Shown: piece by piece, positions 37,356 to 46,858 of the stretch
Layout: each line of letters begins with the position of its first letter
How positions within the stretch are numbered: the first letter of the stretch is position 1
Source: Flavobacteriaceae bacterium
GTDB lineage: Bacteria; Bacteroidota; Bacteroidia; Flavobacteriales; Flavobacteriaceae
DNA length: 64,000 bases
Direction of reading: 5' to 3'
Assembly (NCBI GenBank): GCA_947456815.1
Contig: CANGTL010000010.1
Location: 1 to 64,000 of the forward strand
Program-made: the position numbers and the translations under genes
The notes under the pieces: generated by a model
The model's input: the letters and a program-made list of their open reading frames with translations, nothing else
The model's database searches: none
Told to the model about the DNA's origin: nothing

Positions 37356-38357
37356 TTACTTTTCTTTTGAATAAATTACTGCTTGTTTTTTGTAAAAACT
37401 GAGAAAAAAGAAAAACACTAAGTATCCAAAAACAAATAAGAACGGCAAAACAAATTTAAGTTTTCCATTTATAGACTTTGTATTACGAATGTTAATCGTT
37501 GAACTATTTTCTTTAATAATCCTGTCGAGGCTTTGTATTTCTAGTTGAAGTTGTCCAGTCTCAGCAACTAAAGCATTTTTTGTGTTAATAAGATCATTCA
37601 GCTGGGTGTTTTCATTATAGTAAACCAACCTGTCGTTTCGTTGATCTGTTGCGTTCTGACTAGAAAAATTATTTAGCAGTCCATCGATTTGAGAAATAAT
37701 ACTCTTATTGGCTTCTATTTTCACAAGGATGTTATTGACATATATTTTTTTAACGTTGCTGTAATACATGTTTTTATCCAGATAGTTCAATAATGGTTCT
37801 ATGATTTCTTTTCTAGATGCTAATGCTTTTGTGTTATAAGTTATCTTATGAAATGCATAATTCTTACTTGTTGTTTTCTCAGAAATAATTTTAGTAATAT
37901 CTCCATCTTCTGCCATCAACTTCAATATTTGGAAATTTTGATCATTTTCTTTATTACCGGTACCGCTGATAAATTTATAAATATCAACTATTGGACTAAT
38001 TTCAATATTCATTAACTTAGATGGATTTTGAATTCCAATAGATTTTAAGAACAAAGTGTCATTATCCTTAATTTTAGCATTAAGGAGTTCTATTTTCGAG
38101 TACAAATAATCTGTAGATTCAAAGTTTGGACGTACAATTATACTGCTCTTGTATGTTTTTTGAGTTTTATCTAAATACAATCCTGTCCCAAATCCTACTA
38201 AGATTAAAAACCCAAGAAGTATTATATGCTTCAATACAAACTGTATCATAAGAAAAATGTTTCTATTCATAGATTGAAGGAAACCTGAAATTTTTTTTGA
38301 AACTATATCTAAATTTATCTCTTGATCATCTAAATTTTTATTATCGTCTGTATTCAT
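37356..38357 (-). CDS. Wzz-like chain-length determinant / polysaccharide co-polymerase
   Basis: A 333-residue protein with one N-terminal membrane helix (about 40-66), a large periplasmic region with coiled-coil character (about 200-295) and a second helix near the C-terminus (about 304-326). This two-helix layout fits Wzz-type co-polymerases that set glycan chain length. The proline-rich motif before the second helix is weak here, and there is no tyrosine-kinase domain. It lies 9 bases after the DUF6909-like gene and 14 before rfbA. The assignment is from topology and operon. Confidence 0.7.
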   Translation of the reverse strand: MNTDDNKNLDDQEINLDIVSKKISGFLQSMNRNIFLMIQFVLKHIILLGFLILVGFGTGLYLDKTQKTYKSSIIVRPNFESTDYLYSKIELLNAKIKDNDTLFLKSIGIQNPSKLMNIEISPIVDIYKFISGTGNKENDQNFQILKLMAEDGDITKIISEKTTSKNYAFHKITYNTKALASRKEIIEPLLNYLDKNMYYSNVKKIYVNNILVKIEANKSIISQIDGLLNNFSSQNATDQRNDRLVYYNENTQLNDLINTKNALVAETGQLQLEIQSLDRIIKENSSTINIRNTKSINGKLKFVLPFLFVFGYLVFFFFLSFYKKQAVIYSKEK

Positions 38358-38366
38358 TGTTATAAA

Positions 38367-40058
38367 TTAATTAATGTTAAAAATTTGTTCTAATATTTTA
38401 ATAGTTATCAAATAAGTAGGTTTAACACCCGTTGTTCCCAAACCTCCTGAAGCTAATGTGCTACCCGTTTCCAACGGATTATCCGAAGCGTAATATGCAT
38501 ATCTAACTTTTACGTCGGTGTTGATACTTTTCCTGATTTTGGAAGCCGATTGAATTGCTTTCTGGTAATAAGCTCCTTCCATTTCTAAACCAATCACTCC
38601 CCAAGTCGAGTCATGAAAAAACTTCAGCAAGTCTTTGTTCTGTAAAGATGTTCCCAATACTGTCACCATAGGTCCAGCGAAAACTGGTATTCCATTGCCA
38701 TCCAACATAGAAGCGGTTAGCTCGTTTTCAAAAGGATAGTTGTCGCCCGTTCCTTCATTAATATGCGCCGACGGAATCATTATATCTCCTTTTCCTCCTT
38801 GAAGAATTCCCGCTTTTCCCATAATTGAAACTGACTCAACATTGAGAAATACTTTTTTATGTTTGGTTTCTTGGTAAGGCTTTAATAACTCATCTATCGT
38901 TTCATACGCTTGTTCCCCAAAGGCATAATCCATCACAATCAAGACTGGTTGATTAGCTGCTTTAGTAACTGAAGGAAATGCAGACTTTTTCCAATCAATT
39001 TTAGCCGTATCAAAAATCTGAACATCGATGTTAGTTCCTGAAGTATCCGGCAAAGAAATCATTCCGTGTTGCTCTGCAAATAAAGTTACCTTATCTCGAA
39101 CATCATGAGCGCCAGACTTACTTAATTCCTCAAAAATGAAGAAGTCTGTTTGATCCTTGAATTTCGTTTTTAATACATGTGTTGCAAAAAGTGAATTCAT
39201 GACACTATGCATATTCGCGCTAATAACGTGAATAGGCCGATCCAAAAGATCATTAGTCTTTAATACTTCCTTGATGTTATTTGCCCAAATTTCTCCATGA
39301 ATGTGATGTCCTAAACGTTCTCTTAAAATAGGGCTAAAAGTGATGGTTCTTTTGTTATTATCGATAACCTCTTCTAAAGCCAATTTTCCCAACCAATAAA
39401 TTACATGTAGGAAACGATCTGGTTTCTCCGATGTACCAAAAGCGTCATAAATTTCTATGACTTCGGAAAAAGTTCTTCCTAAAATATTGGCTGTGTGAGA
39501 TATTGTTTTTTCTTTTTCAATCAACGTCAACTTCTTATTTTGTAAAACTGCTTGTGCTAGTTTTTGCCAATCGCGAGTGACTTCTCCGCTTTCGTCGATG
39601 AGAATTCGATCCTTTATCTTATGCGATTCAATAAAAATAAACGTTAGATGCGTCAAAATATCATAGATGTCTGAACGACCTCTTGTAATTTCTACATTCA
39701 TTTGTTCGTCGTCAATTCTGTAACAATTTCTTCTTCTTTTAGGCGGAATAATTGCCTTGAAGTGCGACTTTGAATAACCTTCGTCCGACGTTAAGTTGAT
39801 AAATCGGCACTCTTCAATTCCAATTGGAAGTCGCTCAATAACGTACAAAAGACCGTTCAATTCGACTTTCTCTTCTGCTATGCTTCCATAAATTTCTGGT
39901 CGAAGAGACAAAAGTGCCTCTCTCAAAGTTTCTCCTGAAACACCCATTGGTTTATAGAATCCTCGATTAAATAGGTGGCGCATGGTGATGTACAATTTTT
40001 CAACAGCACTAGATGATTCCTGTGCTCTCGATCGTACAATGTTTTTAATTTCTTTCAT
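38367..40058 (-). CDS. Conserved 563-residue protein (DUF6909-like) with nucleoside-phosphorylase-like C-terminus
   Basis: I recognise it only as a conserved Bacteroidota protein (probably DUF6909). It has no signal or membrane segment. The C-terminal half shows a nucleoside phosphorylase/nucleosidase pattern: MGKAGILQGGKGDIMIPSAH (413-432) resembles the AG...GD-I/V-x-x segment, GLEMEGAYY with E492-M493-E494 resembles the ribose-binding M-E motif, and VRYAYYASDNPLETG with Asp526 resembles the catalytic (R)xxSD segment of NP-I enzymes. The N-terminal half (about 1-290) is unassigned. It heads the operon with wzz-like and rfb genes, so it could act on a nucleoside or nucleotide sugar, but that is inference. 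Fold prediction would settle it. Confidence 0.7.
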   Translation of the reverse strand: MKEIKNIVRSRAQESSSAVEKLYITMRHLFNRGFYKPMGVSGETLREALLSLRPEIYGSIAEEKVELNGLLYVIERLPIGIEECRFINLTSDEGYSKSHFKAIIPPKRRRNCYRIDDEQMNVEITRGRSDIYDILTHLTFIFIESHKIKDRILIDESGEVTRDWQKLAQAVLQNKKLTLIEKEKTISHTANILGRTFSEVIEIYDAFGTSEKPDRFLHVIYWLGKLALEEVIDNNKRTITFSPILRERLGHHIHGEIWANNIKEVLKTNDLLDRPIHVISANMHSVMNSLFATHVLKTKFKDQTDFFIFEELSKSGAHDVRDKVTLFAEQHGMISLPDTSGTNIDVQIFDTAKIDWKKSAFPSVTKAANQPVLIVMDYAFGEQAYETIDELLKPYQETKHKKVFLNVESVSIMGKAGILQGGKGDIMIPSAHINEGTGDNYPFENELTASMLDGNGIPVFAGPMVTVLGTSLQNKDLLKFFHDSTWGVIGLEMEGAYYQKAIQSASKIRKSINTDVKVRYAYYASDNPLETGSTLASGGLGTTGVKPTYLITIKILEQIFNIN

Positions 40059-40144
40059 TAATGTTTTATAATTTCTAATCGTAATTCACTTGCAATAATC
40101 CCTGCGATCAAATGCTTATTTTGCGAATTATTCTTATTAACCGG

Positions 40145-40152
40145 CAAATGTA
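40145..40152 (-). promoter_or_regulatory. Promoter -7 element for the DUF6909-rfb operon
   Basis: The minus strand reads TACATTTG, a perfect TAnnTTTG, 87 bases upstream of the operon start. No clear -33 element is seen. Confidence 0.35.
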
Positions 40153-40165
40153 TGATTTTTATCGC

Positions 40166-41050
40166 TTAGTTTGTAAGAATCAGGTTAATTGAAGGTTCAT
40201 AAATCATTGTTTTTGCAGATGTCACTTCTTGGCTTGATTGAATTTCTCGATTCCACTTGCCTTCTGAGAAAATGTAATGGAAATCTCGCTCCACTCTATT
40301 GTAAAGCACAAATGGGCAAAAAGAAGTTTGTACAATCTCACTTTTAGTATTGGCGTCAACTATAGTCTTCTCAAATTTATTCTTTTCGATTTTAAGGCGT
40401 TCAAAACCAACAAAAATTCCTTCTTTTGGCATTCGTAAATTAAAAGATAGTACGTTAAAAATTGTTTTTCTTATGCCTTTATTCACGGTGACGATAAAAT
40501 CTTTATCCAAGAATTCCTCACCAGGTAAGCCCGCTTCGTCTGTTTTATAAAAATGTAGTTTAAGTGTCGCTTCTTCGATTCTGCAATCTGTGTTAATAAC
40601 TACCTGTTTGATAAATTTGGTTTTCTTGTACTTCGCCTCATAGGGAAAATACTTAATGTCTATACGAGGACCATTTTCATAAGCCTGTAAAAAAGGGCTT
40701 TCTGTTTCGCCAATTTCTAAACATCTAGTATTAAGTATTTTCATGACCAATACATCCTGCAGTTCAATAGAAATAGGGTTTAACTCGACAATCATTTCTT
40801 TAGAAATAACCACAATTTTCTTTTCATAACCCAAAGCAGAAAAAATGAGATTCTTGCTTTTTTCATTGACCGATAACTGAAATGATCCGTTTTCTTCTGA
40901 AGTTGTCCCATTATTCCCTTGTTCAACCCATATACTAACATAAGGAATGGGTTTCTTCGTGAGATTGTCAATAACAATTCCGTTGATTTGAGCCGACGTT
41001 GCGACGGTTCCCGCGTAGAGTAAAAACAAACTCAAAAGCAATATTCTCAT
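40166..41050 (-). CDS. Secreted protein with carboxypeptidase regulatory-like domain
   Basis: A 294-residue protein with a signal peptide (residues 1-20, ending TSA). A carboxypeptidase-regulatory-like beta-sandwich at about 20-100 follows, starting INGIVIDNLTKKPIPYVSIWV and including EENGSFQLSV, a fold common in Bacteroidota surface proteins and TonB-receptor plug extensions. The remaining 190 residues are beta-rich without a recognised domain. It has no TonB barrel and no sorting tail. The gene starts at the base just before the GH3-like stop, so it ends the M23, GH3, regulatory-domain operon. Confidence 0.75.
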   Translation of the reverse strand: MRILLLSLFLLYAGTVATSAQINGIVIDNLTKKPIPYVSIWVEQGNNGTTSEENGSFQLSVNEKSKNLIFSALGYEKKIVVISKEMIVELNPISIELQDVLVMKILNTRCLEIGETESPFLQAYENGPRIDIKYFPYEAKYKKTKFIKQVVINTDCRIEEATLKLHFYKTDEAGLPGEEFLDKDFIVTVNKGIRKTIFNVLSFNLRMPKEGIFVGFERLKIEKNKFEKTIVDANTKSEIVQTSFCPFVLYNRVERDFHYIFSEGKWNREIQSSQEVTSAKTMIYEPSINLILTN

Positions 41051-42541
41051 TTATTGGTATGTTTTTAATTTGTCAGCAATATTTCTATCGTTACTTAATC
41101 TGGGAATCTTATTTTGACCGCCTAACTTTCCAACCGATTTCATATAATCCTGAAATCCGTTCTTGACCACTTTGGAGATTTTTAGTTTTTGCAATACATT
41201 TCCTTGAATCAAATCGTCGTAATATACATTTTGTCTCCTCATCGATTGATCAATTGCTTCTGAAAAACTACTTTCATCCTCTGGAAAATTTTCGAATTCA
41301 ATAAACCATTCGTGATAAGGCAATCCTGATTTTGGGGTGATTTGTGGGGCAACTGTAAACTCATTTATTCGAACTGTAGTGCCGGAAATTGCTTCTTTCA
41401 TCGCTTGTTCGACTTCTTTTCCTATTACATGTTCGCCAAAAGCGGAAATAAAATGTTTGATTCTTCCAGAAACAATTACTCGATATGGTTTTATAGTGGT
41501 AAACTGCACGGTGTCGCCGATATTATAAGCCCAAAGCCCCGCATTTGTTGAAATAATCAAAACATAGTTAACGCCAATTTCAACTTCTCCAATCGTATAA
41601 CGCTTAGGGTTATCTTCTAAAAAATCCTCCGTTTTGATAAATTCGTAAAAGATTCCTGCATTCAAAAGTAATAGCATCCCTTTTTCCTTTTGACAATCTT
41701 GATAAGCAAAAAAACCTTCCGAAGCCGGGAATAATTCTATGCTATCCACTTTTCTTCCGATGAGATTTTCAAATTTCGCACGATAAGGCTCGTAGTTTAC
41801 ACCACCGTAAATAAATAAATTAAAATTCTTAAATAGCGTTCCAACAGGTTTCTGAGATTTCTCTTGGAGCTTTTCAAAGTACATTTGAACCCAAGAAGGA
41901 ATGCCTGAAATTACCGTCATATCTTCATTTATTGTTTCCTCGACAATCGCGTCTACCTTAGTTTCCCAATCTTCAATACAATTAGTTTTTAATGAAGGAA
42001 GTCTGTTTTTCTGTAAATAATTTGGAACATAATGCGCAACAATTCCAGAAAGTCTACCCAATTGTATTCCGTTTTTTTCTTCTAAAACAGGGCTTCCTTG
42101 TAGGAAGATCATTTTCCCATCTACAAATTCGGCATTTCCCGTTTCATGAATGTAATGCAAAATTGCATTACGTGCTGCTTCGATATGGTAAGGCATTGAT
42201 TCCTTTGTAAGCGGAATATATTTAGCTCCAGATGTAGTTCCTGAAGTCTTCGCAAAATAGAGTGGTTTGCTTGGCCACAACACATTTTCTTCACCTTGTA
42301 CAACGCGATCTACATATTTTCGAAGGGCTTCATAATCCCGAATCGGAACTTGTTTTGCAAAGTCTTGATAGGTCCTAATAGATTCAAAATTGTGGTCCTT
42401 TCCAAATTGCGTTTTCATAGCTTTTTGGATCAAACCCTCAAATACTTGCCGTTGCGTTTCGATAGGATTTGTTGCCCAACGTTGCGTTTTCTTATAAATA
42501 TGACTCGCGAAAATCCTTGCGGCAATAGTTTTTAAAGACAT
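41051..42541 (-). CDS. GH3 family adenylating enzyme
   Basis: I start at the ATG at 42541 (496 residues, MSLKTIAARIFASHIYKK) because the longer reading would begin with TTG inside the upstream gene. The phosphate-binding loop FAKTSGTTSGAKYIPLTKES and later LFPASEGFFAYQD, YNIGDTVQF and the lysine-containing GRIKHFISAFGEHV match the GH3 branch of the ANL superfamily, known from plant auxin-amino acid conjugation. Bacterial members are widespread in Bacteroidota but their substrates are unknown; acyl-adenylate formation and amidation are likely. It starts 7 bases after the M23 peptidase stop. Confidence 0.88.
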   Translation of the reverse strand: MSLKTIAARIFASHIYKKTQRWATNPIETQRQVFEGLIQKAMKTQFGKDHNFESIRTYQDFAKQVPIRDYEALRKYVDRVVQGEENVLWPSKPLYFAKTSGTTSGAKYIPLTKESMPYHIEAARNAILHYIHETGNAEFVDGKMIFLQGSPVLEEKNGIQLGRLSGIVAHYVPNYLQKNRLPSLKTNCIEDWETKVDAIVEETINEDMTVISGIPSWVQMYFEKLQEKSQKPVGTLFKNFNLFIYGGVNYEPYRAKFENLIGRKVDSIELFPASEGFFAYQDCQKEKGMLLLLNAGIFYEFIKTEDFLEDNPKRYTIGEVEIGVNYVLIISTNAGLWAYNIGDTVQFTTIKPYRVIVSGRIKHFISAFGEHVIGKEVEQAMKEAISGTTVRINEFTVAPQITPKSGLPYHEWFIEFENFPEDESSFSEAIDQSMRRQNVYYDDLIQGNVLQKLKISKVVKNGFQDYMKSVGKLGGQNKIPRLSNDRNIADKLKTYQ

Positions 42542-42548
42542 TTTTCTA

Positions 42549-43415
42549 TTATTCAAATTCTATGAATTGTGTAGGATCAATGGCGTATCCGTCTTTCCAA
42601 AGCTCAAAATGCAAATGTACACCCGTTGATTCTTTTCCTGTAGAGCCTGCCAGTGCAATTACCTCACCGGTTCGAACGACATCACCTTGGCTTTTAGTCA
42701 ATGAAGCGGCGTGTTTGTAAACAGATAAAAATCCGTTGTTGTGGCGAATAATAATTACATTTCCTGTGTTTGGCGTCCAATCGGCAAATACAACCGTTCC
42801 GTTTAAAGTTGCTTTTATGGGGGTGTCTTTTGCTAAGGCAACATCTACAGCAAAATGCTTTTTTTGTAAACTAAATTGCTCCGTAATGGATCCTTTTGCC
42901 GGCGCAAAAAGCACACTACTTACTTTTGGTTGTGCCTTTTCAAACAAATTATATTTGTCTTCCTGAGCCACTTGATTTCGCAATTCAAGTTCTGCTTTAC
43001 TCGCTTTGTTCTCTTCTGAATTTTCGTCTGATTTCGTGGCGTAAATAGAGTCCTTGCTAAATTTCGCGTAGTCTAAATCACCGGTGAGTATTCTCTTTAT
43101 TGAAGCAATATAGGCTTCGTTTTTTGTAATGGATTTTGATAATGAATCGGACTTTAGAGCCAATTCTGTTGCATTTCTTTTCAATTCATCGGAAGCATAG
43201 CCCGGAATGAACTCACGCAAAGGTGTAAATGCAATAATAAAAGTAGTCGTTGTGATAATAAGAATAGCGCCAATGGTTGCCACCACAAAGACATTCATCA
43301 ACGTCAGACGCAAAGAAAAAATTTCTTCAAAAGAATCCTCATTCAAAATCACCAAACGGTTTTTTGTGAATAATTTCTTCTTGATTATTTGACGTTTGAG
43401 TCTTTTTTCAGACAT
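42549..43415 (-). CDS. M23 family metallopeptidase, membrane-anchored
   Basis: A 288-residue protein with one membrane helix at about 36-62 after a basic N-terminus, a coiled-coil region (about 80-160), and a C-terminal LytM domain. The zinc ligands are His and Asp in KKHFAVDVA and the H-x-H of VHLHFELW. The fold is typical of envelope DD-endopeptidases or of EnvC/NlpD-like amidase activators, but the presence of both motifs predicts an active enzyme acting on peptidoglycan cross-links. It is first in the operon with GH3 and the regulatory-domain protein. Confidence 0.9.
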   Translation of the reverse strand: MSEKRLKRQIIKKKLFTKNRLVILNEDSFEEIFSLRLTLMNVFVVATIGAILIITTTTFIIAFTPLREFIPGYASDELKRNATELALKSDSLSKSITKNEAYIASIKRILTGDLDYAKFSKDSIYATKSDENSEENKASKAELELRNQVAQEDKYNLFEKAQPKVSSVLFAPAKGSITEQFSLQKKHFAVDVALAKDTPIKATLNGTVVFADWTPNTGNVIIIRHNNGFLSVYKHAASLTKSQGDVVRTGEVIALAGSTGKESTGVHLHFELWKDGYAIDPTQFIEFE

Positions 43416-43432
43416 GCGTATTATTTAGAATG

Positions 43433-43440
43433 CAAATATA
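43433..43440 (-). promoter_or_regulatory. Promoter -7 element for the M23 operon
   Basis: The minus strand reads TATATTTG, a perfect TAnnTTTG, 18 bases upstream of the M23 ATG. No -33 element is clear. Confidence 0.4.
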
Positions 43441-43549
43441 GAAATTATTGTTTGTGGATATGATTACAACCTGTCTAATCGTGCTGATTGGTATACGCTA
43501 GCGCATCATAAATATTTGCCATTTAAAGAAAACTTTTCATAATTCTGAT

Positions 43550-43557
43550 TATCTTTG
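43550..43557 (+). promoter_or_regulatory. Promoter -7 element for tatA
   Basis: TATCTTTG matches TAnnTTTG and lies 45 bases before the tatA ATG. No TTTG is seen at the expected -33 position. Confidence 0.4.
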
Positions 43558-43602
43558 CGCAGTTATTAGTACCAATTTGCTTCGGCAACAAATTATTTCA
43601 AC

Positions 43603-43776
43603 ATGGGAAGATTAGGTGTTACAGAAATCCTTATTATATTACTGGTAGTTCTTTTGCTTTTTGGAGGTAAAAAAATTCCAGAATTAATGAAAGGCTTGGG
43701 TAGCGGAATCAAAGAATTCAAAAACGCTGCAAAAGACGACCAACCTGCTGAGAAGAAATCAGAGGAAACAAAATAA
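43603..43776 (+). CDS. tatA: Twin-arginine translocase subunit TatA/TatE
   Basis: A 57-residue protein too short for many ORF filters. It reads [20 protein letters not shown], a short N-terminal membrane helix, then [15 protein letters not shown], the TatA amphipathic helix with the conserved FGGKK-x-PEL hinge, and a charged tail. TatA forms the pore of the twin-arginine protein export pathway. It stands alone between divergent and convergent genes; tatC is not in the window. A very strong hairpin follows. Confidence 0.93.
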   Translation: MGRLGVTEILIILLVVLLLFGGKKIPELMKGLGSGIKEFKNAAKDDQPAEKKSEETK

Positions 43777-43810
43777 TCAGGCGTTTTAGACTGATAAATT
43801 CCAAATTAAA

Positions 43811-43855
43811 AAATTCCAAATTCCAGTAACATTTATTGGAATTTGGAATTTTTAT
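43811..43855. terminator. Bidirectional terminator between tatA and tex
   Basis: A 15-base perfect inverted repeat: AAATTCCAAATTCCA (43811-43825) pairs with TGGAATTTGGAATTT (43837-43851), with an 11-base loop, followed by T residues on the plus strand and preceded by A residues that serve the minus strand. It lies between convergent genes. Confidence 0.85.
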
Positions 43856-43869
43856 TTTCTAGTATTTAC

Positions 43870-45993
43870 TTACAAAATCATCGAAAGTTGTATCCGCTTT
43901 CTATCTTCATCTACATCGGTTACTTTTACCTCAACATGTTGGTGTAATTTTACCACTTCATTGACATCAGAAACAAAACCAGCTTTGAGTTGTGAAATGT
44001 GAACCAATCCGCTTTCCTTAATTCCGATATCGACAAAGCAGCCGAAATTGGTAATGTTGTTGACAATTCCAGGCACAATCATTCCGATTTTCACATCTTT
44101 TATAGATTTGACGTTCGGGTCAAACTCAAAAATTTTAGCAGATTTTCTAGGATCTAATCCGGGTTTTTCGAGTTCTTTGATGATGTCTTTTAAACCTAAA
44201 ATTCCAATCTCAGTCGTCACATAACTTTCCGGTTTGATTTGCGCCGTCTTTTCTTTATTAGCAATCAATTCGTTAACGGATATCTTCAAATCTTTCGCCA
44301 TTTTCTCTACGATCGGATAAGCTTCCGGATGAACCGCCGAGCCATCCAACGGGTTTTTCGCATTCGCAATTCTGATAAAAGCCGCGCCTTGTTGATAGGC
44401 TTTTTCACCTAATCGCGGCACTTTTTTCAATTCTTTTCTGTCATGAAAAGGGCCGTTTTCATTGCGATATTGTACAATATTTTCCGCCAACTTTTCCCCA
44501 ATGCCACTCACATAACTCAACAATGATTTGCTCGCGGTATTGATATTAATACCAACAGAATTCACACATCGAATTACTGTCGTGTCTAATTCTTCTTTCA
44601 ATTTGGTTTGATCAACATCGTGCTGATACTGCCCTACTCCTATCGATTTTGGATCTATTTTGACCAACTCCGCCAACGGATCGGAAAGTCGGCGACCAAT
44701 AGAAACGGAACCTCGAACCGTAACATCAAAGTTGGGAAATTCTTCTCTAGCGATTTTAGATGCGGAATACACCGACGCTCCCGCTTCACTCACCACAAAA
44801 ACCTGTACTGGTTTATCGAACGCAATTTTCTTAATAAAAAACTCCGTTTCTCTCGACGCGGTTCCGTTGCCAATAGAAATTGCATCTATTTTATAAGCAT
44901 TGACCATCGAGCGAATTTTCTTCATCGCAATCGCTTCTTCGTGTTGCGGCGCGTGCGGATAGATGGTTTCGTTGTAAAGCAAATCGCCTTTTTCATCTAA
45001 ACAAACCACTTTACAACCACTGCGATAACCTGGATCGATGGCTAAAATTCGTTTCTCGCCCAAAGGCGGCGCCAACAACAATTGACTCAAATTAGATGCA
45101 AAAACTTGAATTGAATTCGCATCCGCTTTGGCTTTGGCCTCTTGCAAAGTTTCGTTCGAAATGGCTGGAACCAATAATCTTTTATAACTGTCTTCAATCG
45201 CCAATTTAAGATGCGGCGTGCAATCATTATTTCTTTTAATGATAGTATCTTCAATGTTGGCAATCGCATCGTCTGATTCTATTTCGACTTTAATTTTAAT
45301 AAATCCTTCGTTTTCCGCACGAAGCATAGCCAACAATCGATGAGCTGGTGCTTTGGAGATGTTTTCTGACCAGTCGAAATACTGACTGAATTTTTGTGCA
45401 TTTTCGTCGTCTTTCTTAGTCTTTACCACTTTGGTCGTGATCGTGGCAGTTCGAGTAAAGAGTCTGCGCAACAACTTTCGAACATAAGTATTTTCGTTGA
45501 TCCATTCGGCGATAATATCTCGTGCGCCTTGCAAAGCTTCGTCTTCATTGACCACTTTATCATTCAAATAACGGGAAGCGATAAATTCGACATCATCATT
45601 ATTTTGCGCCATGATGATTTTGGCGAGTGGCTCCAATCCGTTTTCACGCGCGACATCTGCTTTGGTCTTTTTCTTCTTTTTATAGGGTAAGTAGTAATCT
45701 TCGAGTTCTTGCAAATCGAAACTATCTTGGATTTTTTTGGCTAATTCTGGTGTTAATGCTTGTTGCTCTTCAATCGATTTTAGAATGGCTTCTTTGCGTT
45801 TTACAATCTCATCGTATTGTTTCTTGCGCTTGGCAATTTGTTCAATAACAACTTCGTCTAGATTTCCGGTTTGATCTTTTCGATAGCGAGAAATAAAAGG
45901 AATTGTGCAGTCTTCCTCCAGTAATTTGATAGTGTTTTCGATGTTTTTTGGCGCAGTATTGACTTGGCTTTGAATAAACTGAATTGCATTCAT
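43870..45993 (-). CDS. tex: Tex family RNA-binding transcription accessory protein
   Basis: I start at the ATG at 45993 (707 residues, MNAIQFIQSQVN), since the longer frame would begin inside the upstream gene. The domains run helical N-terminus, YqgF/RuvX-like core (ILAIDPGYRSGCKVVCLDEKG), a helix-hairpin-helix region with ININTASKSLLSYVSGIGEK, and a C-terminal S1 domain starting VGMIVPGIVNNITNFGCFVDI. Tex binds RNA and nucleic acids and influences transcription and stress fitness. It lies 10 bases after the 110-residue membrane gene and shares its operon with rpiB. Confidence 0.93.
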   Translation of the reverse strand: MNAIQFIQSQVNTAPKNIENTIKLLEEDCTIPFISRYRKDQTGNLDEVVIEQIAKRKKQYDEIVKRKEAILKSIEEQQALTPELAKKIQDSFDLQELEDYYLPYKKKKKTKADVARENGLEPLAKIIMAQNNDDVEFIASRYLNDKVVNEDEALQGARDIIAEWINENTYVRKLLRRLFTRTATITTKVVKTKKDDENAQKFSQYFDWSENISKAPAHRLLAMLRAENEGFIKIKVEIESDDAIANIEDTIIKRNNDCTPHLKLAIEDSYKRLLVPAISNETLQEAKAKADANSIQVFASNLSQLLLAPPLGEKRILAIDPGYRSGCKVVCLDEKGDLLYNETIYPHAPQHEEAIAMKKIRSMVNAYKIDAISIGNGTASRETEFFIKKIAFDKPVQVFVVSEAGASVYSASKIAREEFPNFDVTVRGSVSIGRRLSDPLAELVKIDPKSIGVGQYQHDVDQTKLKEELDTTVIRCVNSVGININTASKSLLSYVSGIGEKLAENIVQYRNENGPFHDRKELKKVPRLGEKAYQQGAAFIRIANAKNPLDGSAVHPEAYPIVEKMAKDLKISVNELIANKEKTAQIKPESYVTTEIGILGLKDIIKELEKPGLDPRKSAKIFEFDPNVKSIKDVKIGMIVPGIVNNITNFGCFVDIGIKESGLVHISQLKAGFVSDVNEVVKLHQHVEVKVTDVDEDRKRIQLSMIL

Positions 45994-46003
45994 GAAGTTT
46001 CTT

Positions 46004-46336
46004 TTATTGAATTGAAAAAGAGTTGCCATAAATCTCTAGACCAATCTTTACATAAGCATAAGCGATTGGAATATTGAGCAATAACAAAAACAAGGTGTTT
46101 CGAATTTTATTTCTTTCGGGTTTGTTTGTTCTCCAACACATAATGAGTCTGACAAAAACATAGCTGTTGATAAATATCGCAGCAACCATAAAGAAAAGAC
46201 TCAGGAAAATAATGCTGCTGTGGTTTTTGAAGTAGTACGCTGCGAGGATGACGCTTCCTGCTAAAAAAGTAACTAATGCTACTTTTCTTCCAACAGCAAT
46301 GCAATCTTCGACAATCGTAAAATCAGGCATCTTCAT
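46004..46336 (-). CDS. Four-helix membrane protein of unknown function
   Basis: A 110-residue protein with predicted helices at about 17-35, 41-63 and 83-103, the first starting KVALVTFLAGSVILAAYYF. A second in-frame ATG at 46330 gives MPDFTIVEDC and may be the start. No family was recognised. It lies between rpiB (3 bases downstream of its stop) and tex (10 bases), so it is cotranscribed with both; the three have no obvious shared pathway. Confidence 0.65.
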   Translation of the reverse strand: MKMPDFTIVEDCIAVGRKVALVTFLAGSVILAAYYFKNHSSIIFLSLFFMVAAIFINSYVFVRLIMCWRTNKPERNKIRNTLFLLLLNIPIAYAYVKIGLEIYGNSFSIQ

Positions 46337-46339
46337 TGG

Positions 46340-46768
46340 CTAACAATTGATTTTGTTCACCCGATTGGCGTGTCTTCCACCTTCAAAGGCTGTAGTTAGA
46401 AAAGTTTCAACCATTTCAACGGCTTGATGAATCGTGGTGAATCGTGCTGGAATACTAATAATATTCGCATCATTATGTTGTCGTGCCAATTGCGCAATTT
46501 CTTTGGTCCAACACAATGCCGCGCGAACATTTGGATGTTTATTAACCGTCATAGCAATTCCGTTTCCGCTACCACAAATGACAATGCCAAAACTAACTTT
46601 TCCTTCAGATACATCTTTGGCCACGGGATGTCCGAAATCCGGATAATCTACACTGTCAAAAGCATCGGTTCCGTAGTTGGTCACTTCATACCCTTTAGAT
46701 TGAAGCATGTCTAGAATGGCTTTTTTGTAATCAGGTCCGGCGTGGTCGTTTCCTATGGCTATTTTCAT
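46340..46768 (-). CDS. rpiB: Ribose-5-phosphate isomerase B
   Basis: I choose the ATG at 46768 (142 residues), giving the canonical RpiB start MKIAIGNDHAGPDYKK; the open frame reaches 12 codons further. The active-site Cys65 lies in VICGSGNGIAMTVNK and His9 in the first strand is conserved. RpiB interconverts ribose 5-phosphate and ribulose 5-phosphate in the non-oxidative pentose phosphate pathway. A promoter-like TAATTTTG element lies 24 bases upstream. It heads an operon with a membrane protein and tex, directly beside the gene-free AT-rich region. Confidence 0.94.
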   Translation of the reverse strand: MKIAIGNDHAGPDYKKAILDMLQSKGYEVTNYGTDAFDSVDYPDFGHPVAKDVSEGKVSFGIVICGSGNGIAMTVNKHPNVRAALCWTKEIAQLARQHNDANIISIPARFTTIHQAVEMVETFLTTAFEGGRHANRVNKINC

Positions 46769-46791
46769 TTTTTTTGTGTTGTGATGTGTGG

Positions 46792-46799
46792 CAAAATTA
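46792..46799 (-). promoter_or_regulatory. Promoter -7 element for the rpiB operon
   Basis: The minus strand reads TAATTTTG, a perfect TAnnTTTG, 24 bases upstream of the rpiB ATG. The -33 position is unclear. Confidence 0.4.
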
Positions 46800-46858
46800 A
46801 TCAATCTTGTCGAAGTAATTCTTTTTAGTGTTGTATAATCTTTGAATTAAAAAAGGTA

